64,000 nucleotides of DNA from Burkholderiales bacterium (GCA_014860445.1 JACZJT010000023.1:62001-126000); one strand, 5' to 3'. Counted from the first letter of the stretch, positions 8,894 to 19,859 are shown. The notes: generated by a model from the letters alone, not told the origin. Numbers and translations are program-made.

Positions 8894-10219
8894 ATGGGCT
8901 GCAATGTTAGGCAGAATATTCCGGCGCACCTGCTGTTCGCCGCGGTCCTTTGGATAGCAAGCTGTGCAGCGCAGGCGGCGCTGCCGATCCAGCACTGGAC
9001 CGCGACCTCGGGCGCGCGCGTCTATTTCGTCGAGAGCCGCGGCATCCCGCTGCTCGACGTCAATGTCGATTTCGACGCCGGCGGCAGGCGCGCGCCCGGC
9101 GAGAAAGCCGGCTTGGCAGGACTCACACACACACTGCTCAAGGCAGGGTCTGCCACGCAGTCGGAGGAGGAACTAGGACGTCGTATTGCCGATGTCGGCG
9201 CGGAGCTGGGCGGCGATGCGGATCGCGATCGCGCAAGCCTGTCGCTACGCACCTTGTCGAGCGAACGCGAACGCGCACAGGCAATCGCGGCGTTTGCCGA
9301 AATACTGCAGTCGCCGGCGTTTCCGGATTCCGCATTTGCGCGCGAACGGGCGCGATTGGTGGATGCGGTCAGGGAGGAGGAGACCAAACCCGATGCGATC
9401 GCAAACCGGGCTTTCTACCGCCAGCTGTATGGTACGCACCCGTACGCGTTTGCGCCGACACCCGATACGATTCTGCGCATTGCGCGTGAAGACGTCGAGG
9501 GATTTTATCGGGAGAACTATGGCGCGTCCCGCGCCGTGGTCACAATTGTCGGCGATGCCGACCGGGCGCTCGCACAGCGCATTGCCGAAGAACTCACCGC
9601 CGCACTGCCGCGCGCCAGCGCCGCGCCGGCCCGGATTGCAGCGGTAATCCAGCCCTCGGCACGGACGCTGCACATCGCGCATCCGGCGTCGCAAAGCCAC
9701 ATCCTGCTCGGCCTGCCGGCGATTGCGCGCGGGGATCCGGACTATTTTCCGCTGCTGGTGGGGAATTATGTGCTCGGCGGCGGCGGTTTCGTTTCGCGAC
9801 TGTACGAGGAAGTGCGCGAGAAGCGGGGCTATGCGTACAGCGTCTACAGTTATTTCCTGCCGCTGGCGCAGGAAGGTCCGTTCCAAATCGGATTGCAGAC
9901 CAGGAAAGATCAGGCCGGGGAAGCGCTGGCGCGCGTGCGCGCGGTGCTCGAGGAGTTTCTGGCGCACGGACCGAGCCCCGCCGAGATGAAGGCGGCGAAG
10001 CAGAATCTGGTCGGGGGGTTTGCATTGCGCATAGACAGCAATCGCAAACTGGCCGACCGTGTTGCATTGATCGGTTTTTACCGGCTGCCGCTTAGCTGGC
10101 TGGACGATTTTCCTCAGCGGGTCGAGAAAGTCAGCGTGGCCGAGGTTCGCGAGGTGTTCGCAAGGCGCCTGCGCCCGGAACATCTGGTGACCGTCGTCGT
10201 CGGCAATGGCAAAGAGTAA
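8894..10219 (+). CDS. M16 family peptidase-like protein (non-catalytic partner)
   Basis: 441-residue M16 homologue with an N-terminal signal sequence. The zinc motif is lost: where the upstream paralogue has HVLEH this protein has LTHTL. It keeps the glycine-rich segment and Arg/Tyr pair of the partner subunits (GGGGFVSRLYEEVREKRGYAYSVYSYF). Paired catalytic/non-catalytic M16 proteins form heterodimers in mitochondria and several bacteria, so a heterodimer with the upstream product is a reasonable inference. It overlaps rsmD by 14 bp. Confidence 0.9.
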   Translation: MGCNVRQNIPAHLLFAAVLWIASCAAQAALPIQHWTATSGARVYFVESRGIPLLDVNVDFDAGGRRAPGEKAGLAGLTHTLLKAGSATQSEEELGRRIADVGAELGGDADRDRASLSLRTLSSERERAQAIAAFAEILQSPAFPDSAFARERARLVDAVREEETKPDAIANRAFYRQLYGTHPYAFAPTPDTILRIAREDVEGFYRENYGASRAVVTIVGDADRALAQRIAEELTAALPRASAAPARIAAVIQPSARTLHIAHPASQSHILLGLPAIARGDPDYFPLLVGNYVLGGGGFVSRLYEEVREKRGYAYSVYSYFLPLAQEGPFQIGLQTRKDQAGEALARVRAVLEEFLAHGPSPAEMKAAKQNLVGGFALRIDSNRKLADRVALIGFYRLPLSWLDDFPQRVEKVSVAEVREVFARRLRPEHLVTVVVGNGKE

Positions 10220-10763
10220 CCAGGTACGCATCATCGGCGGCGAATGGCGCAGCCGACGCATTACCTTTCCGGATCATGAGGGTCTGCGCCCCAGCGGCGA
10301 CCGCGTGCGCGAAACCTTGTTCAACTGGCTGGGACAGGACCTGGGCGGGCAGCGTTGCCTCGATTTGTTTGCCGGCAGCGGCGCGCTTGGTTTCGAGGCC
10401 GTGTCGCGCGGCGCGGCGGGCGTGGTAATGGTGGAGAAGAGCCGCCGCGTATTCGAGACGCTGCGCCGTAATGCGGACTTGCTTGGAGCGAAAAACCTGC
10501 GATTGCACTGTGTGGATGCGCTAGAATTCGCCACTGCCGCCGCAGCGGATGCGGCGGTGCGCTTCGACATCGTGTTTCTCGACCCGCCGTTCGGTTCGAT
10601 CTTGCTGGAACAGGCGCAAGCGCTGGTTCTGCCTCTGCTCCGACCTGCGGCGAGAGTGTATATCGAGAGCGCTGCAGCATACGCGCCTTCGGGCGGCTGG
10701 CGGATTCTCCGGCAGGGCCGCGCAGGGCAGGTGCACTACACATTGGTGACATATGATGACTAG
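10206..10763 (+). CDS. rsmD: 16S rRNA (guanine(966)-N2)-methyltransferase
   Basis: 185-residue SAM-dependent methyltransferase of the 30S ribosomal subunit. Diagnostic features are [11 protein letters not shown] near the start, [16 protein letters not shown], the SAM site [13 protein letters not shown] (53-65) and catalytic DPPF (126-129). It overlaps both neighbours: the M16 gene by 14 bp and coaD by 8 bp, implying one transcript. Confidence 0.96.
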   Translation: MAKSNQVRIIGGEWRSRRITFPDHEGLRPSGDRVRETLFNWLGQDLGGQRCLDLFAGSGALGFEAVSRGAAGVVMVEKSRRVFETLRRNADLLGAKNLRLHCVDALEFATAAAADAAVRFDIVFLDPPFGSILLEQAQALVLPLLRPAARVYIESAAAYAPSGGWRILRQGRAGQVHYTLVTYDD

Positions 10764-11247
10764 GGCAGTTTATCCCGGAACATTCGACCCCCTCACGCGC
10801 GGTCACGAGGATCTGGTGCGGCGCGCCGCCATGGTATTCGATGAACTGGTTGTCGGCGTCGCGGACAGCCGCGGCAAGCAGCCGTTTTTCACCCTGGACG
10901 AGCGCGTGGCCATGGCGCGCGAGGTGCTCTCGGGTTACGCCAACGTGCGCGTGGAGAGCTTTCGCGGCCTGCTGATGAATTTCATCCGCACCCAGAACGC
11001 GCGCGTCGTCTTACGCGGACTGCGGGCGGTGTCGGACTTCGAATACGAATTTCAGCTGGCAGGCATGAACCGCAATCTTTATCCGGATGTCGAAACCCTG
11101 TTCCTCACGCCTGGCGAGCAGCACATGTTCGTGTCCGCGACCATGGTGCGCGAAATCGCGACCTTGGGTGGGGATGTGAGCAAGTTCGTTCAGCCCACGG
11201 TGGAGCGCTATATCAAGGAGAAGGTGCGGCAGATGGGCGGCGCGTGA
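10756..11247 (+). CDS. coaD: phosphopantetheine adenylyltransferase
   Basis: 163-residue nucleotidyltransferase making dephospho-CoA, the penultimate step of coenzyme A synthesis. The ATP-binding TxGH motif ([15 protein letters not shown]) and the C-terminal [18 protein letters not shown] segment are intact. Two ATG codons are adjacent (10753 and 10756); GGTGA at 10745-10749 is better spaced for the second. Confidence 0.95.
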   Translation: MTRAVYPGTFDPLTRGHEDLVRRAAMVFDELVVGVADSRGKQPFFTLDERVAMAREVLSGYANVRVESFRGLLMNFIRTQNARVVLRGLRAVSDFEYEFQLAGMNRNLYPDVETLFLTPGEQHMFVSATMVREIATLGGDVSKFVQPTVERYIKEKVRQMGGA

Positions 11248-11269
11248 TGTTGAACTACACTCCGAATAG

Positions 11270-11539
<270 letters not shown>

Positions 11540-11566
11540 GCGACGGCGCCAGATCGGTGGGGCCGG

Positions 11567-12391
11567 CTACTTCTGGCAGGCGGGACAATAAAACGTGGAT
11601 CGCTGACCCTGGCGCAGGCTGCGGATGGGCATGCCGCAGACCCGGCACGGGAGCCCGCTACGGCCGTATGCGTAATACTGCTGCTGGAAATAGCCCGAGC
11701 CACCGTCGCTGTGGACGAAGTCGCGCAGGCTGCTGCCGCCGGCCGTCAGCGCTTTTCTAAGCGTCGATTTGACTGCAGCCGCGAGCGCCTCATAGCGCGC
11801 AAGCGATACCCTCCCGGCCGGCGTGCGCGGGTTGATGCCGGCGTGGAACAGACTTTCATTGGCGTAGATATTGCCCACGCCGACCACGATATTCGCGTTC
11901 ATCAACGCGAGCTTGACGGCAACTTTGCGCGCGCGCGTGGCCGCGTGCAGAAATTTTCCGTCGAATGATTCCTCCAACGGTTCAACGCCCAGGCCGGCTA
12001 TCAGCGGATGCCGGGCGATATCGCCGCCTGTCCAGAGCACCGCACCGAAGCGGCGCGGATCGCGCAGGCGCAGCAACTTATTGCCCAGCAGCAGGTCAAA
12101 GTGCTCATGCCGTTCTGCTTTGGTTCCCGCGTCCAGGATGCGCAGGCTGCCCGACATCCCCAGGTGCAGGATCAGCCAGCCGGCGGATCCACTTTCTCCG
12201 CAATCGACGAGAATGTATTTGCCGCGGCGCGAGACACGCGCGATGCGCCGGCCCGTGACGCGGACCGCGAGCGTGGCCGGGATCGCCCAGCGCAGTCTGC
12301 GTTCGCTCACGCGGACGCCGGTGATGATTTTTCCCGTCAGATAGGGCTCGATGCCGCGACGCGTGATTTCGACTTCGGGTAGTTCGGGCAT
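11567..12391 (-). CDS. mutM: formamidopyrimidine-DNA glycosylase
   Basis: 274-residue Fpg/MutM base-excision repair enzyme that removes 8-oxoguanine. The mature N-terminal proline and following Glu (MPELPEVE) are the catalytic nucleophile and acid, and the conserved Lys is in SRRGKYIL (K58). The C-terminal zinc finger is complete, [14 protein letters not shown] to CPACQ. Start taken at the ATG 12389-12391, because the catalytic Pro must follow Met1; the open frame continues upstream to 12418. Confidence 0.97.
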   Translation of the reverse strand: MPELPEVEITRRGIEPYLTGKIITGVRVSERRLRWAIPATLAVRVTGRRIARVSRRGKYILVDCGESGSAGWLILHLGMSGSLRILDAGTKAERHEHFDLLLGNKLLRLRDPRRFGAVLWTGGDIARHPLIAGLGVEPLEESFDGKFLHAATRARKVAVKLALMNANIVVGVGNIYANESLFHAGINPRTPAGRVSLARYEALAAAVKSTLRKALTAGGSSLRDFVHSDGGSGYFQQQYYAYGRSGLPCRVCGMPIRSLRQGQRSTFYCPACQK

Positions 12392-12404
12392 GGCGTGGTT
12401 CTTC

Positions 12405-12433
12405 TTGTACTGGCACACAAATATACCTAATAT
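12405..12433 (+). promoter_or_regulatory. candidate sigma-70 promoter for the TPR lipoprotein gene
   Basis: TTGTAC (12405-12410), an exact 17-bp spacer, then TAATAT (12428-12433), in a locally AT-rich gap between divergent mutM and the TPR gene. Each box matches consensus at four of six positions. It would start transcription about 25 bp before the ATG at 12465. Confidence 0.5.
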
Positions 12434-12464
12434 GTACCCCCCACGCTAAGCAATCAGCGCCTCA

Positions 12465-14270
12465 ATGTCTTTTCCGCGATTTCCCGCCTTCCTTCCCCTC
12501 GCCCGGATACTGCTTGCAGGCTCGAGCTTGGCGCTTGCCGCCTGCGCGCAGCACCCGGCGCGGCCCGCGGCGACGGCGACCGGGCAGACGCCGGTTCAGG
12601 ACCAGGCCGACAAGCCGGCATCCGCGAAAGCTGACTCCGCGCAGACCGCACCAACGGCGGTGGTCAAGCCCGAACCCAAGTTGCCCAAGCAGGATCTGAC
12701 CGAGGCCGTGTTGTATGAGTATCTGCTGGCGGAAATTGCCGGACAGCGCGGCGCCGTCGGCTTGTCGGCGCAGGCCTATGCCGACCTGGCAAGACACACG
12801 CGCGATCCGCGCATCGCCAAGCGCGCGACGGAAGTCGCCATGTACGCGCGCATGCCCGCCGCCGCGATCGAAGCGGCCAAGATCTGGTATGAAACGGAGC
12901 CGTCCTCCGTGCAGGCGCTGCAGGCGCTGACCAGTTTGCTGATCGGTGCAAAACGTCAGGAGGAAGCGCTGCCCTACCTGCAGGCGTTTCTTGAGAAAGA
13001 TGACAGCGGCGCGGGTTTTCTGCAACTGCCCCGACTGCTCGCCGGCAACAAGGACAAGGCGCTGACGCTCAATCTGGTGCAGCGACTCGCGCAGCCCCAT
13101 CCGAAAATAGCGCAGGCGCATTATGCCCTCGCCCAGGCTGCCGCTGGTGCAGAGCAGGGTGAACTTGCGCTGACCGAAGCACGCGCGGCATCCAAACTCC
13201 AGCCTGACTGGAGTCTGCCGGTACTGCTTGAGGCACAGCTGCTGCAGCGGCAATCGAATGCGCTGGCCCTGCAGCATCTGGCTGCGTTCCTCGAGAGGCA
13301 TCCCGAGTCGCCGGAGGTGCGCATGACTTACGCGCGCGTTCTGGTTGCGGAAAAAAAATATATCGAGGCGCGAGGCGAGTTCCAGACCCTGTCCCGGGAT
13401 TTTCCCGATAACACCGATGTGGTGTTTGCCGTCGGGGTGCTGTCGCTGCAATTGCAGGACTACGCGCTTGCGCAAGCCAACTTCACGCGCCTGCTCACTT
13501 TGCCCTATCGCGACAAGGACACGGTGCGCATGTATCTGGCGCAGATCGCAGAGGACCAGAAGAATTATCCGGAGGCGCTGCGCTGGTATGACGAAGTCAG
13601 CGGCGGCGATGCGTATCTGCGTGCCCAGATACGCTACGCCCTGGTGTTAAGCAAGCAGGGCAAGCTCGACGAGGCGCGCGCCCACCTCAAGGGGGTCGAG
13701 GTCGAAAGCGACTCGGCGCGGGTGCAGTTGTTGCTGACCGAGGCGCAGATGCTGCGCGACGCCAAGCAGGAGAGCGCCGCCTTCGATCTGATCGGCAAAG
13801 CGCTGCAGAACATGCCCGATCAGCCGGATTTGCTCTACGACTACGCCATGCTGGCGGACAAGCTGGAGCGCGCGGACCTGCTCGAATCCAGTCTGAAGAA
13901 ACTGATCCGCCTGAAGCCCGATCATGCGCACGCCTACAACGCGCTCGGTTATTCGCTGGCTGATCGCAACCTGCGTTTGCCCGAGGCGCAGGGATTGATC
14001 GAGAAGGCGCTGCAGCTTTCTCCCGAGGATCCGTTCATCATCGACAGCATGGGTTGGGTGCTTTATCGCATGGGCAAGAACAAAGAGGCGCTGGAGTACC
14101 TGCGCAAGGCCTACGCCAGCCGCCCCGACCCGGAAATCGCGGCGCACCTGGGCGAAGTGCTCTGGGTCGCGGGCGAGCACAGGGAAGCCGAGAAGATATG
14201 GCTGGAGGCCACCAGCAAGACTCCAGATAACGACGCGCTGAACGGTACGATCAAGCGTTTCAAGCGCTGA
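12465..14270 (+). CDS. tetratricopeptide-repeat lipoprotein upstream of lolB
   Basis: 601-residue protein with a lipoprotein signal (LPLARILLAGSSLALAAC, lipidated Cys27), a low-complexity Ala/Pro/Gln linker (about 28-70), then TPR helices throughout. The clearest repeats are near residues 460-580 (AHAYNALGYSLADRNLRLPEA, PFIIDSMGWVLYRMGKNKEALEYLRKAYASRPDPE). Such proteins sit before lolB-ispE in many betaproteobacteria and are thought to scaffold envelope complexes; no partner is identifiable here. Confidence 0.85.
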   Translation: MSFPRFPAFLPLARILLAGSSLALAACAQHPARPAATATGQTPVQDQADKPASAKADSAQTAPTAVVKPEPKLPKQDLTEAVLYEYLLAEIAGQRGAVGLSAQAYADLARHTRDPRIAKRATEVAMYARMPAAAIEAAKIWYETEPSSVQALQALTSLLIGAKRQEEALPYLQAFLEKDDSGAGFLQLPRLLAGNKDKALTLNLVQRLAQPHPKIAQAHYALAQAAAGAEQGELALTEARAASKLQPDWSLPVLLEAQLLQRQSNALALQHLAAFLERHPESPEVRMTYARVLVAEKKYIEARGEFQTLSRDFPDNTDVVFAVGVLSLQLQDYALAQANFTRLLTLPYRDKDTVRMYLAQIAEDQKNYPEALRWYDEVSGGDAYLRAQIRYALVLSKQGKLDEARAHLKGVEVESDSARVQLLLTEAQMLRDAKQESAAFDLIGKALQNMPDQPDLLYDYAMLADKLERADLLESSLKKLIRLKPDHAHAYNALGYSLADRNLRLPEAQGLIEKALQLSPEDPFIIDSMGWVLYRMGKNKEALEYLRKAYASRPDPEIAAHLGEVLWVAGEHREAEKIWLEATSKTPDNDALNGTIKRFKR

Positions 14271-14469
14271 CTCGGTCAGGCTCGGGGCATATAAGTGTCT
14301 CCTGCAGCCGAAAAGCCCGTTTTCCGCGATCAAGGGGACGCCTCCTCTCAGCCATCAAGGGGGCTTTATCAAGGTGTCTATCCCCCGCAGGCGCAGTGCC
14401 GTCGTATCGACTCTATGTCCAATGCCGAGGCGTCAACAGGTGAATAACCCCGCATTCGCAGTTCTGGTG

Positions 14470-15021
14470 ATGCGATACGCAGGCTTCCTGAGCTGCCTGC
14501 TGTTGATTGGCTGCGCTGCGATCGAGCGGCAGCCGGTGCCGGATGGGCATCCCGGCGAGCGCTTCAATCTTTCGGGCCGGGTGTCGGTGAAATACGGTAG
14601 CGAGGCCGTGAGCGGAAATTTCGGCTGGCAACATGATTCCACAAGCGACGATTTGCTCATTTCGACGCCGCTCGGTCAGGGGGTGGCGCGCATCGTGCGC
14701 GCCGACGGGGTGGTGAGCCTGACGACCTCGGATCAGAAGGTCTACCAGGCGAGCGACGTCGAGAGCTTGACCGAGCAGGTCCTGGGCTGGCGCCTGCCGC
14801 TAGCGGGCTTGCCCGACTGGGTGCGCGGCCGCGCAGCGGCCGGCACGCCGGCACAAACACGCACCGACGGCTCGGACAGGCTCGCCGAGTTGAGGCAATC
14901 CGGCTGGCTCGTGGAGTTTCTGGGCTACGATAGTTCCAATGGATTCCCCAAACGGCTGACGCTCTCGCGTGCGGACGTCGAGATCCGCCTGCTGATCGAT
15001 CAGTGGCGGAGCAAGCCGTGA
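14470..15021 (+). CDS. lolB: outer-membrane lipoprotein receptor LolB
   Basis: 183-residue LolB, the outer-membrane acceptor that takes lipoproteins from LolA. Lipobox LLLIGC places lipidated Cys at 15. Family motifs are FNLSGRVSVKYG, GNFGWQHD, LLISTPLGQGVARI and the C-terminal RLTLSRADVEIRLLIDQW. The start is uncertain: upstream in-frame ATGs (14374, 14422) would give an over-long signal, so I used 14470, although no strong Shine-Dalgarno is visible. The stop overlaps the ispE start. Confidence 0.9.
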   Translation: MRYAGFLSCLLLIGCAAIERQPVPDGHPGERFNLSGRVSVKYGSEAVSGNFGWQHDSTSDDLLISTPLGQGVARIVRADGVVSLTTSDQKVYQASDVESLTEQVLGWRLPLAGLPDWVRGRAAAGTPAQTRTDGSDRLAELRQSGWLVEFLGYDSSNGFPKRLTLSRADVEIRLLIDQWRSKP

Positions 15022-15872
15022 ACGGCTGGCAGGATGCCTGGCCGGCGCCGGCAAAGCTCAATTTGTTCTTGCATGTCACCGGACGGCGCGCTGACGGCTA
15101 TCACAGCTTGCAAACTGCATTCCGGCTGATCGACCTGGCCGATATCCTGCGATTCGAGCCGCGCGTTGACGACCGCGTCACGCTCAAGCGGTTGCTTGCC
15201 GGCGTGCCGCCGGAGCAGGAACTGTGTGTGCGCGCGGCGTGTTTGCTCAGGGAAGCGACCGGGCACAAGGCCGGCGTCTGCATCGACCTGGAAAAGCGCA
15301 TCCCCATGGGCGGTGGTCTGGGCGGCGGCAGTTCGGACGCAGCCACCACGCTGATCGCGCTCAACCACCTCTGGCGACTGGGATTACAACGTGGCGAATT
15401 GCAGGAATTGGCACTCAAGCTCGGTGCCGATGTGCCGGTTTTCGTATTTGGCGAAAACGCGTTTGCCGAGGGTATAGGTGAAGAACTGTCTCCGCTCGTG
15501 CTTCCGCAGGCCTGGTATCTGTTGCTCATGCCGCCGGTGGAGGTGCCGACCGCCTCCGTTTTCAAGGCTCCTGAATTGACACGGGAGTCAAAACCCATCA
15601 AAATTACGGCCTTTTTCGACGGGCTGAAACACCGCACCTTGCATAACGACCTAGAGCCCGTGGTGTGCAAACGCTATCCGGAAGTAGCGCGCCATCTGGC
15701 TTGGTTGAAACAGCATGGCGAGGCGCGCATGAGCGGTTCCGGCGCCTGCGTGTATGCCGAATTTTCCACTGAATCAGCGGCGTATGCGGCTCATGCGCAG
15801 TTGCCGTCGGCAATGCGTGGGTACGTGGTGCGCGGGCTCGAGCGTCATCCGCTGCATGGATTGACCGGGTAG
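15018..15872 (+). CDS. ispE: 4-diphosphocytidyl-2-C-methyl-D-erythritol kinase
   Basis: 284-residue GHMP-family kinase of the non-mevalonate (MEP) isoprenoid pathway. PAKLNLFLHVTGRRADGYH at the N-terminus holds the catalytic Lys, and the ATP loop MGGGLGGGSSDA lies at 97-108; the third GHMP motif is ARMSGSGACVYAEF. I chose the GTG at 15018 (GTGA overlap with the lolB stop, GGAG about 8 bases upstream) over the GTG at 15003. Confidence 0.95.
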   Translation: MNGWQDAWPAPAKLNLFLHVTGRRADGYHSLQTAFRLIDLADILRFEPRVDDRVTLKRLLAGVPPEQELCVRAACLLREATGHKAGVCIDLEKRIPMGGGLGGGSSDAATTLIALNHLWRLGLQRGELQELALKLGADVPVFVFGENAFAEGIGEELSPLVLPQAWYLLLMPPVEVPTASVFKAPELTRESKPIKITAFFDGLKHRTLHNDLEPVVCKRYPEVARHLAWLKQHGEARMSGSGACVYAEFSTESAAYAAHAQLPSAMRGYVVRGLERHPLHGLTG

Positions 15873-15996
15873 TGCGATCTTGAAATAGGGGAAACGGATA
15901 TTCTTCCCCTAACGTGGTCTGTTGAGAAGGGCGTGTTGTCGTAATCGAGTCGTTTTTCGGCTGTTTCGATGGTTTTTCGACGGCCTGTTACAGTTT

Positions 15997-16071
15997 TGGG
16001 GAGTCGCCAAGTGGTAAGGCACCGGATTTTGATTCCGGCATTCGTAGGTTCGATCCCTACCTCCCCAGCCA
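15997..16071 (+). tRNA. tRNA-Gln (anticodon TTG)
   Basis: 75-nt cloverleaf with encoded CCA. Acceptor TGGGGAG (15997-16003) pairs with CTCCCCA (16061-16067), discriminator G, then CCA. Anticodon stem CCGGA/TCCGG encloses loop TTTTGAT, giving TTG at 16029-16031. The T loop is TTCGATC. Placement between ispE and prs is the usual betaproteobacterial order. Confidence 0.97.
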
Positions 16072-16148
16072 GCAATTGATGTTCCCGCAGCTGCCAGGCT
16101 GCAGGCTTGGACGGGCAGCTAAGGCGCTGAAATAACTTGGCTTCAGAT

Positions 16149-17099
16149 ATGGCTTACGATCACCTGATGATTTTTGCAGGCAGTGCCAATCCGCAATTGG
16201 CTGCTGCGGTTGCAAAACGCCTCAATATTCCGCTGGGCGGGGTGAGCGTGGACCGCTTCTCCGACGGCGAGGTGATGATCGAGTTGCTGGAGAACGTGCG
16301 CGGCCGCGACTGCTTCGTGCTGCAGTCCACCTGCGTACCGACGAACGACAATCTGATGGAAGTGCTGATCATGATCGACGCGCTGAAACGCGCCTCGGCT
16401 GCGCGTGTTACCGCGGCACTTCCGTACTTTGGCTATGCGCGCCAGGACCGGCGGCCGCGCTCGGCGCGGGTCGCGATCAGCGCCAAAGTCGTAGCCAACA
16501 TGCTCGAGGCGGTGGGCGTGGACCGGGTGCTCACCATGGATCTGCACGCGGACCAGATCCAGGGATTTTTCGATGTGCCGGTGGACAATATCTATGCCGC
16601 GCCCATCCTGCTGGGCGATCTATGGAAACACGGCTACGAAGACCTGCTGGTGGTCTCCCCGGACGTCGGCGGCGTGGTGCGCGCACGTGCGCTCGCGAAG
16701 CGTCTCGAATCGGACCTGGCCATTATCGACAAGCGCCGTCCCAAGGCGAACGACGCCGAGGTGATGAACATCATCGGCGACGTTTCGGGCCGCACCTGCG
16801 TCATCATGGACGACATGGTGGACACCGCCGGCACGCTGGCCAAGGCGGCGCAGGCGCTCAAGAACGAAGGCGCAGTCAAGGTGCTTGCCTACTGCACTCA
16901 CGCGGTGCTTTCGGGCGGGGCGGTGGAGCGCATCGCCAAGTCGGCGCTGGACGAAGTGGTTGTCACCGACTCCATCCCGCTGCGAGAGGATGCGAGGCAG
17001 TGCAGCAAGATACGCGTGCTGTCGGTGGTCGACCTGCTGGCGGAAACGATATTGCGCATCAGCAACGAGGACTCCGTGAGTTCCTTGTTCAGCGAGTAG
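16149..17099 (+). CDS. prs: ribose-phosphate pyrophosphokinase
   Basis: 316-residue PRPP synthetase, supplying PRPP for nucleotide, His and Trp synthesis. Seen are [14 protein letters not shown] at the start, the ATP/Mg region [18 protein letters not shown], the flexible-loop KRRPK and the PRPP loop [14 protein letters not shown]. The ATG at 16149 gives the family's normal length; an upstream TTG (16137) would add four residues without family support. Confidence 0.97.
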   Translation: MAYDHLMIFAGSANPQLAAAVAKRLNIPLGGVSVDRFSDGEVMIELLENVRGRDCFVLQSTCVPTNDNLMEVLIMIDALKRASAARVTAALPYFGYARQDRRPRSARVAISAKVVANMLEAVGVDRVLTMDLHADQIQGFFDVPVDNIYAAPILLGDLWKHGYEDLLVVSPDVGGVVRARALAKRLESDLAIIDKRRPKANDAEVMNIIGDVSGRTCVIMDDMVDTAGTLAKAAQALKNEGAVKVLAYCTHAVLSGGAVERIAKSALDEVVVTDSIPLREDARQCSKIRVLSVVDLLAETILRISNEDSVSSLFSE

Positions 17100-17179
17100 A
17101 GCACAGGCATCAGATTCAGAATTCCGATTTTTGAAACGGCGGGCCCTGGTCGCGGGGCTGCCATAACCAGGAGTGCAAC

Positions 17180-17899
17180 ATGCAAATCGAAGTCAACGCG
17201 CAAAAGCGCACCAAGCAGGGCACCGGAGCGAGCCGCCGCCTGCGCCGTGAAGGCAAGACCCCCGGTATCGTTTACGGGGGCAATCAGCCTGCGGTCGTCA
17301 TCGAGCTCGATCACAACGCGCTGTATCACCAACTGCGCCAGGAGGCCTTCCATGCTTCCGTGCTCATGCTCAATCTTGAAGGCGCGAAGGAGCAGGTGCT
17401 GCTGCGCGCTGTCAACATGCACCCGTTCAGGGTGGAGGTCCAGCACATCGACTTCCAGCGCGTCCAGTCGGACGTGAAGATCCAGATGAAAGTGCCGCTG
17501 CATTTCATCAACGCCGAGTCGTCGCCGGGGGTGAAACTGTCCGGCGGTCTCGTCAGCCACGTCATGAGCGAGCTTCTGATCCGCTGCCTTCCGGCGGACT
17601 TGCCGGGGTTTATCGAGGTGGATCTGAAGGACTTGGAGATAGGCAATACAGTCCATGTCAAGGATCTGAAACTCCCCAATGGGGTGGAGTGGATACTGCA
17701 CGGCGACGAGAATCCTTCGGTGGCTGTGGTGCAAATTCCGCGCGCGCTGGTGGCGGACGAAGCGGCAGACGCAGCTGCGGCCGAAGCGGCCCTGGCACCT
17801 TCCGAGGTGCCCACCACCAAACAGTCGGCCGAGCCGGCAGCTGGCGAGAAGGTCGCGGACAAAGGCGACAAGAAGTCCGAGAAATCGGACAAGAAGTAG
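17180..17899 (+). CDS. rplY: 50S ribosomal protein L25/general stress protein Ctc
   Basis: 239-residue TL5/CTC-type L25 that binds 5S rRNA. The N-terminal L25 domain (about 1-92, with [21 protein letters not shown]) is followed by the TL5-specific beta domain (about 95-185). A charged, Ala-rich low-complexity tail ends in repeated KSEK/KSDKK (about 190-239). Good Shine-Dalgarno CAGGAG stands 7 bases before the ATG. Position between prs and pth is standard. Confidence 0.95.
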   Translation: MQIEVNAQKRTKQGTGASRRLRREGKTPGIVYGGNQPAVVIELDHNALYHQLRQEAFHASVLMLNLEGAKEQVLLRAVNMHPFRVEVQHIDFQRVQSDVKIQMKVPLHFINAESSPGVKLSGGLVSHVMSELLIRCLPADLPGFIEVDLKDLEIGNTVHVKDLKLPNGVEWILHGDENPSVAVVQIPRALVADEAADAAAAEAALAPSEVPTTKQSAEPAAGEKVADKGDKKSEKSDKK

Positions 17900-18048
17900 G
17901 AATTCGTCCCGGCACGAGGCCCTGTTCTCCCTCGTGTCTCCAATTCAGTGGCCGCTTCAACCGTTTCGAAACGGCCGCTTAAAGCTTATCCGCCTCGAGA
18001 GTAGGCAGAGGCCCCGGCTTCTGCCTCATTTCTTAGAGCGGCGTCAAG

Positions 18049-18672
18049 ATGCCGATCAAACTCATTGTTGGCCTGGGCAACCCGGGGAAAAAGTACGAGA
18101 GCACGCGCCACAACGCGGGTTTCTGGCTGGTCGAGCGCTTGGCGGCGCAGCACCGGCTCACCCTCAGGAAAGAAGCCAAATTCCATGCCTTGGTAGCCAG
18201 GCTGGAAACCGCATCCGGCAACACCTGGCTGCTGATGCCGCAGACCTGGATGAATGAATCGGGCGCGGCCGTGGGAGCGCTGGCGCAGTTTCACAAGATT
18301 GCTGCAGACGAAATACTGGTAGCGCACGACGAACTCGATCTCCCGCCTGGCGGCGTGAAGATCAAGCAGGGCGGCGGCCACGCGGGACACAATGGCCTGC
18401 GCGACATCATTGCCAAGCTGGGCACGCCGGATTTCTGGCGCATGCGTATCGGCATAGGCCATCCGCGCGATATTGCGGCAAGCGAACAGGAGGTGGTCGA
18501 TTTCGTGCTCCACCCGCCGCGCAAGGAAGAACGCGAGATGATTGATGCGGTGATCGACCGCTGTGTCGCGGTATTCGATCAGATACTGGCGGACAACATG
18601 GCGGCGGCCATGCACAAGCTGCACACCAAGCCCAAGCCGCCATCACCGGAAACTCCAACAAAGGCAGAGTGA
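18049..18672 (+). CDS. pth: peptidyl-tRNA hydrolase
   Basis: 207-residue Pth, which recycles peptidyl-tRNA released by ribosome drop-off. Motifs [18 protein letters not shown] (with catalytic His), [23 protein letters not shown] and [13 protein letters not shown] are complete. A short Pro/Lys-rich tail follows the catalytic domain. It lies between rplY and ychF. Confidence 0.97.
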   Translation: MPIKLIVGLGNPGKKYESTRHNAGFWLVERLAAQHRLTLRKEAKFHALVARLETASGNTWLLMPQTWMNESGAAVGALAQFHKIAADEILVAHDELDLPPGGVKIKQGGGHAGHNGLRDIIAKLGTPDFWRMRIGIGHPRDIAASEQEVVDFVLHPPRKEEREMIDAVIDRCVAVFDQILADNMAAAMHKLHTKPKPPSPETPTKAE

Positions 18673-18726
18673 AATTCAGAAGGGCAGTCCCCTTTTGCAT
18701 CCTTCAAACTGGTTCAAGGCCTCAAT

Positions 18727-19818
18727 ATGTCTCTTAAATGCGGTATCGTCGGACTGCCCAATGTCGGCAAATCGACTCTATTCAATGCTTTGACCAAGGC
18801 CGCCATTTCGGCGGAGAACTACCCTTTCTGCACCATCGAGCCCAATGTCGGCATCGTCGAGGTGCCCGACGCTAGACTGGCGCAGCTCGTCGCGATCGCA
18901 AAGCCGCAGAAAACCATCCCTGCGGTCGTAGAGTTCGTCGACATCGCCGGCCTGGTCGCAGGCGCATCCAAAGGCGAGGGACTGGGAAACAAATTTCTCG
19001 CCAACATCCGCGAAACCGACGCGATCGCCCATGTGGTGCGTTGTTTCGTCGACGACAACGTCGTGCATGTCGCCGGGAAAATAGATCCATTGAGTGATAT
19101 CGAGACCATCAACACCGAACTCGCTCTGGCGGATCTGGCGACCGTCGACAAGACCATGGCCCGCTACGCCAAGGTGGCGAAGTCTGGCGACAAGGAAGCG
19201 CAGCGCATCGTCGCGGTGCTGGAAAAGCTGCTGCCGGTGCTCAACGAGGCGCGCCCGGCGCGCAGTCTGGCGCTATCGCGCGAGGAGCAGCAAGTGCTGA
19301 AGCCCTTGTGCCTGATGACCGCCAAACCTGCGATGTACGTGGCCAACGTCGATGAAAACGGCTTCAGCAACAACCCGCTGCTCGCGCGTGTCGAGGAATA
19401 CGCCAAGGCGGAGGGTGCGCCGGTGGTGGCCATCTGCGCCGCGATCGAAGCGCAGATGGCGGACCTGGCCGAGGAGGAAAAGCAGTTATTCTTGGCCGAC
19501 ATGGGACTCGAAGAGCCCGGCTTGGGTCGGTTGATCCGGGCCGGCTACGCCTTGCTCGGACTACAGACGTATTTCACCGCCGGTCCCAAGGAGGTGCGCG
19601 CCTGGACGGTGGAAATCGGCGCGACCGCGCCGCAGGCTGCAGGTGTAATCCACACCGACTTCGAGCACGGTTTCATTCGCGCCGAAGTGATTTCCTACGA
19701 CGAATTCATCGCCTGCAAGGGTGAGCAAGGCGCCAAGGAAGCCGGCAAGATGCGTCTGGAAGGCAAGGAATACGTGGTGCGCGACGGCGACGTCGTGCAT
19801 TTTCGCTTTAACGTCTAG
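18727..19818 (+). CDS. ychF: redox-regulated ATPase YchF (OLA1 type)
   Basis: 363-residue Obg-related P-loop protein that prefers ATP over GTP. G1 GLPNVGKST (8-16), [20 protein letters not shown] (switch II) and the altered G4 segment NVDENG are present, followed by a coiled region and the C-terminal TGS domain ([13 protein letters not shown]... [15 protein letters not shown]). Linked with pth in most proteobacteria. Confidence 0.97.
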   Translation: MSLKCGIVGLPNVGKSTLFNALTKAAISAENYPFCTIEPNVGIVEVPDARLAQLVAIAKPQKTIPAVVEFVDIAGLVAGASKGEGLGNKFLANIRETDAIAHVVRCFVDDNVVHVAGKIDPLSDIETINTELALADLATVDKTMARYAKVAKSGDKEAQRIVAVLEKLLPVLNEARPARSLALSREEQQVLKPLCLMTAKPAMYVANVDENGFSNNPLLARVEEYAKAEGAPVVAICAAIEAQMADLAEEEKQLFLADMGLEEPGLGRLIRAGYALLGLQTYFTAGPKEVRAWTVEIGATAPQAAGVIHTDFEHGFIRAEVISYDEFIACKGEQGAKEAGKMRLEGKEYVVRDGDVVHFRFNV

Positions 19819-19859
19819 ATCCGAGGCGCCCGCGCCGCTTCCCGGATTGCCGCCCGGTC

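Noticed and set aside
17951-17982. terminator between rplY and pth
   Set aside because: CCGTTTCGAAACGG (palindrome) is flanked by repeated GGCCGCTT, but there is no T-run and the stem is short. Not enough to call.
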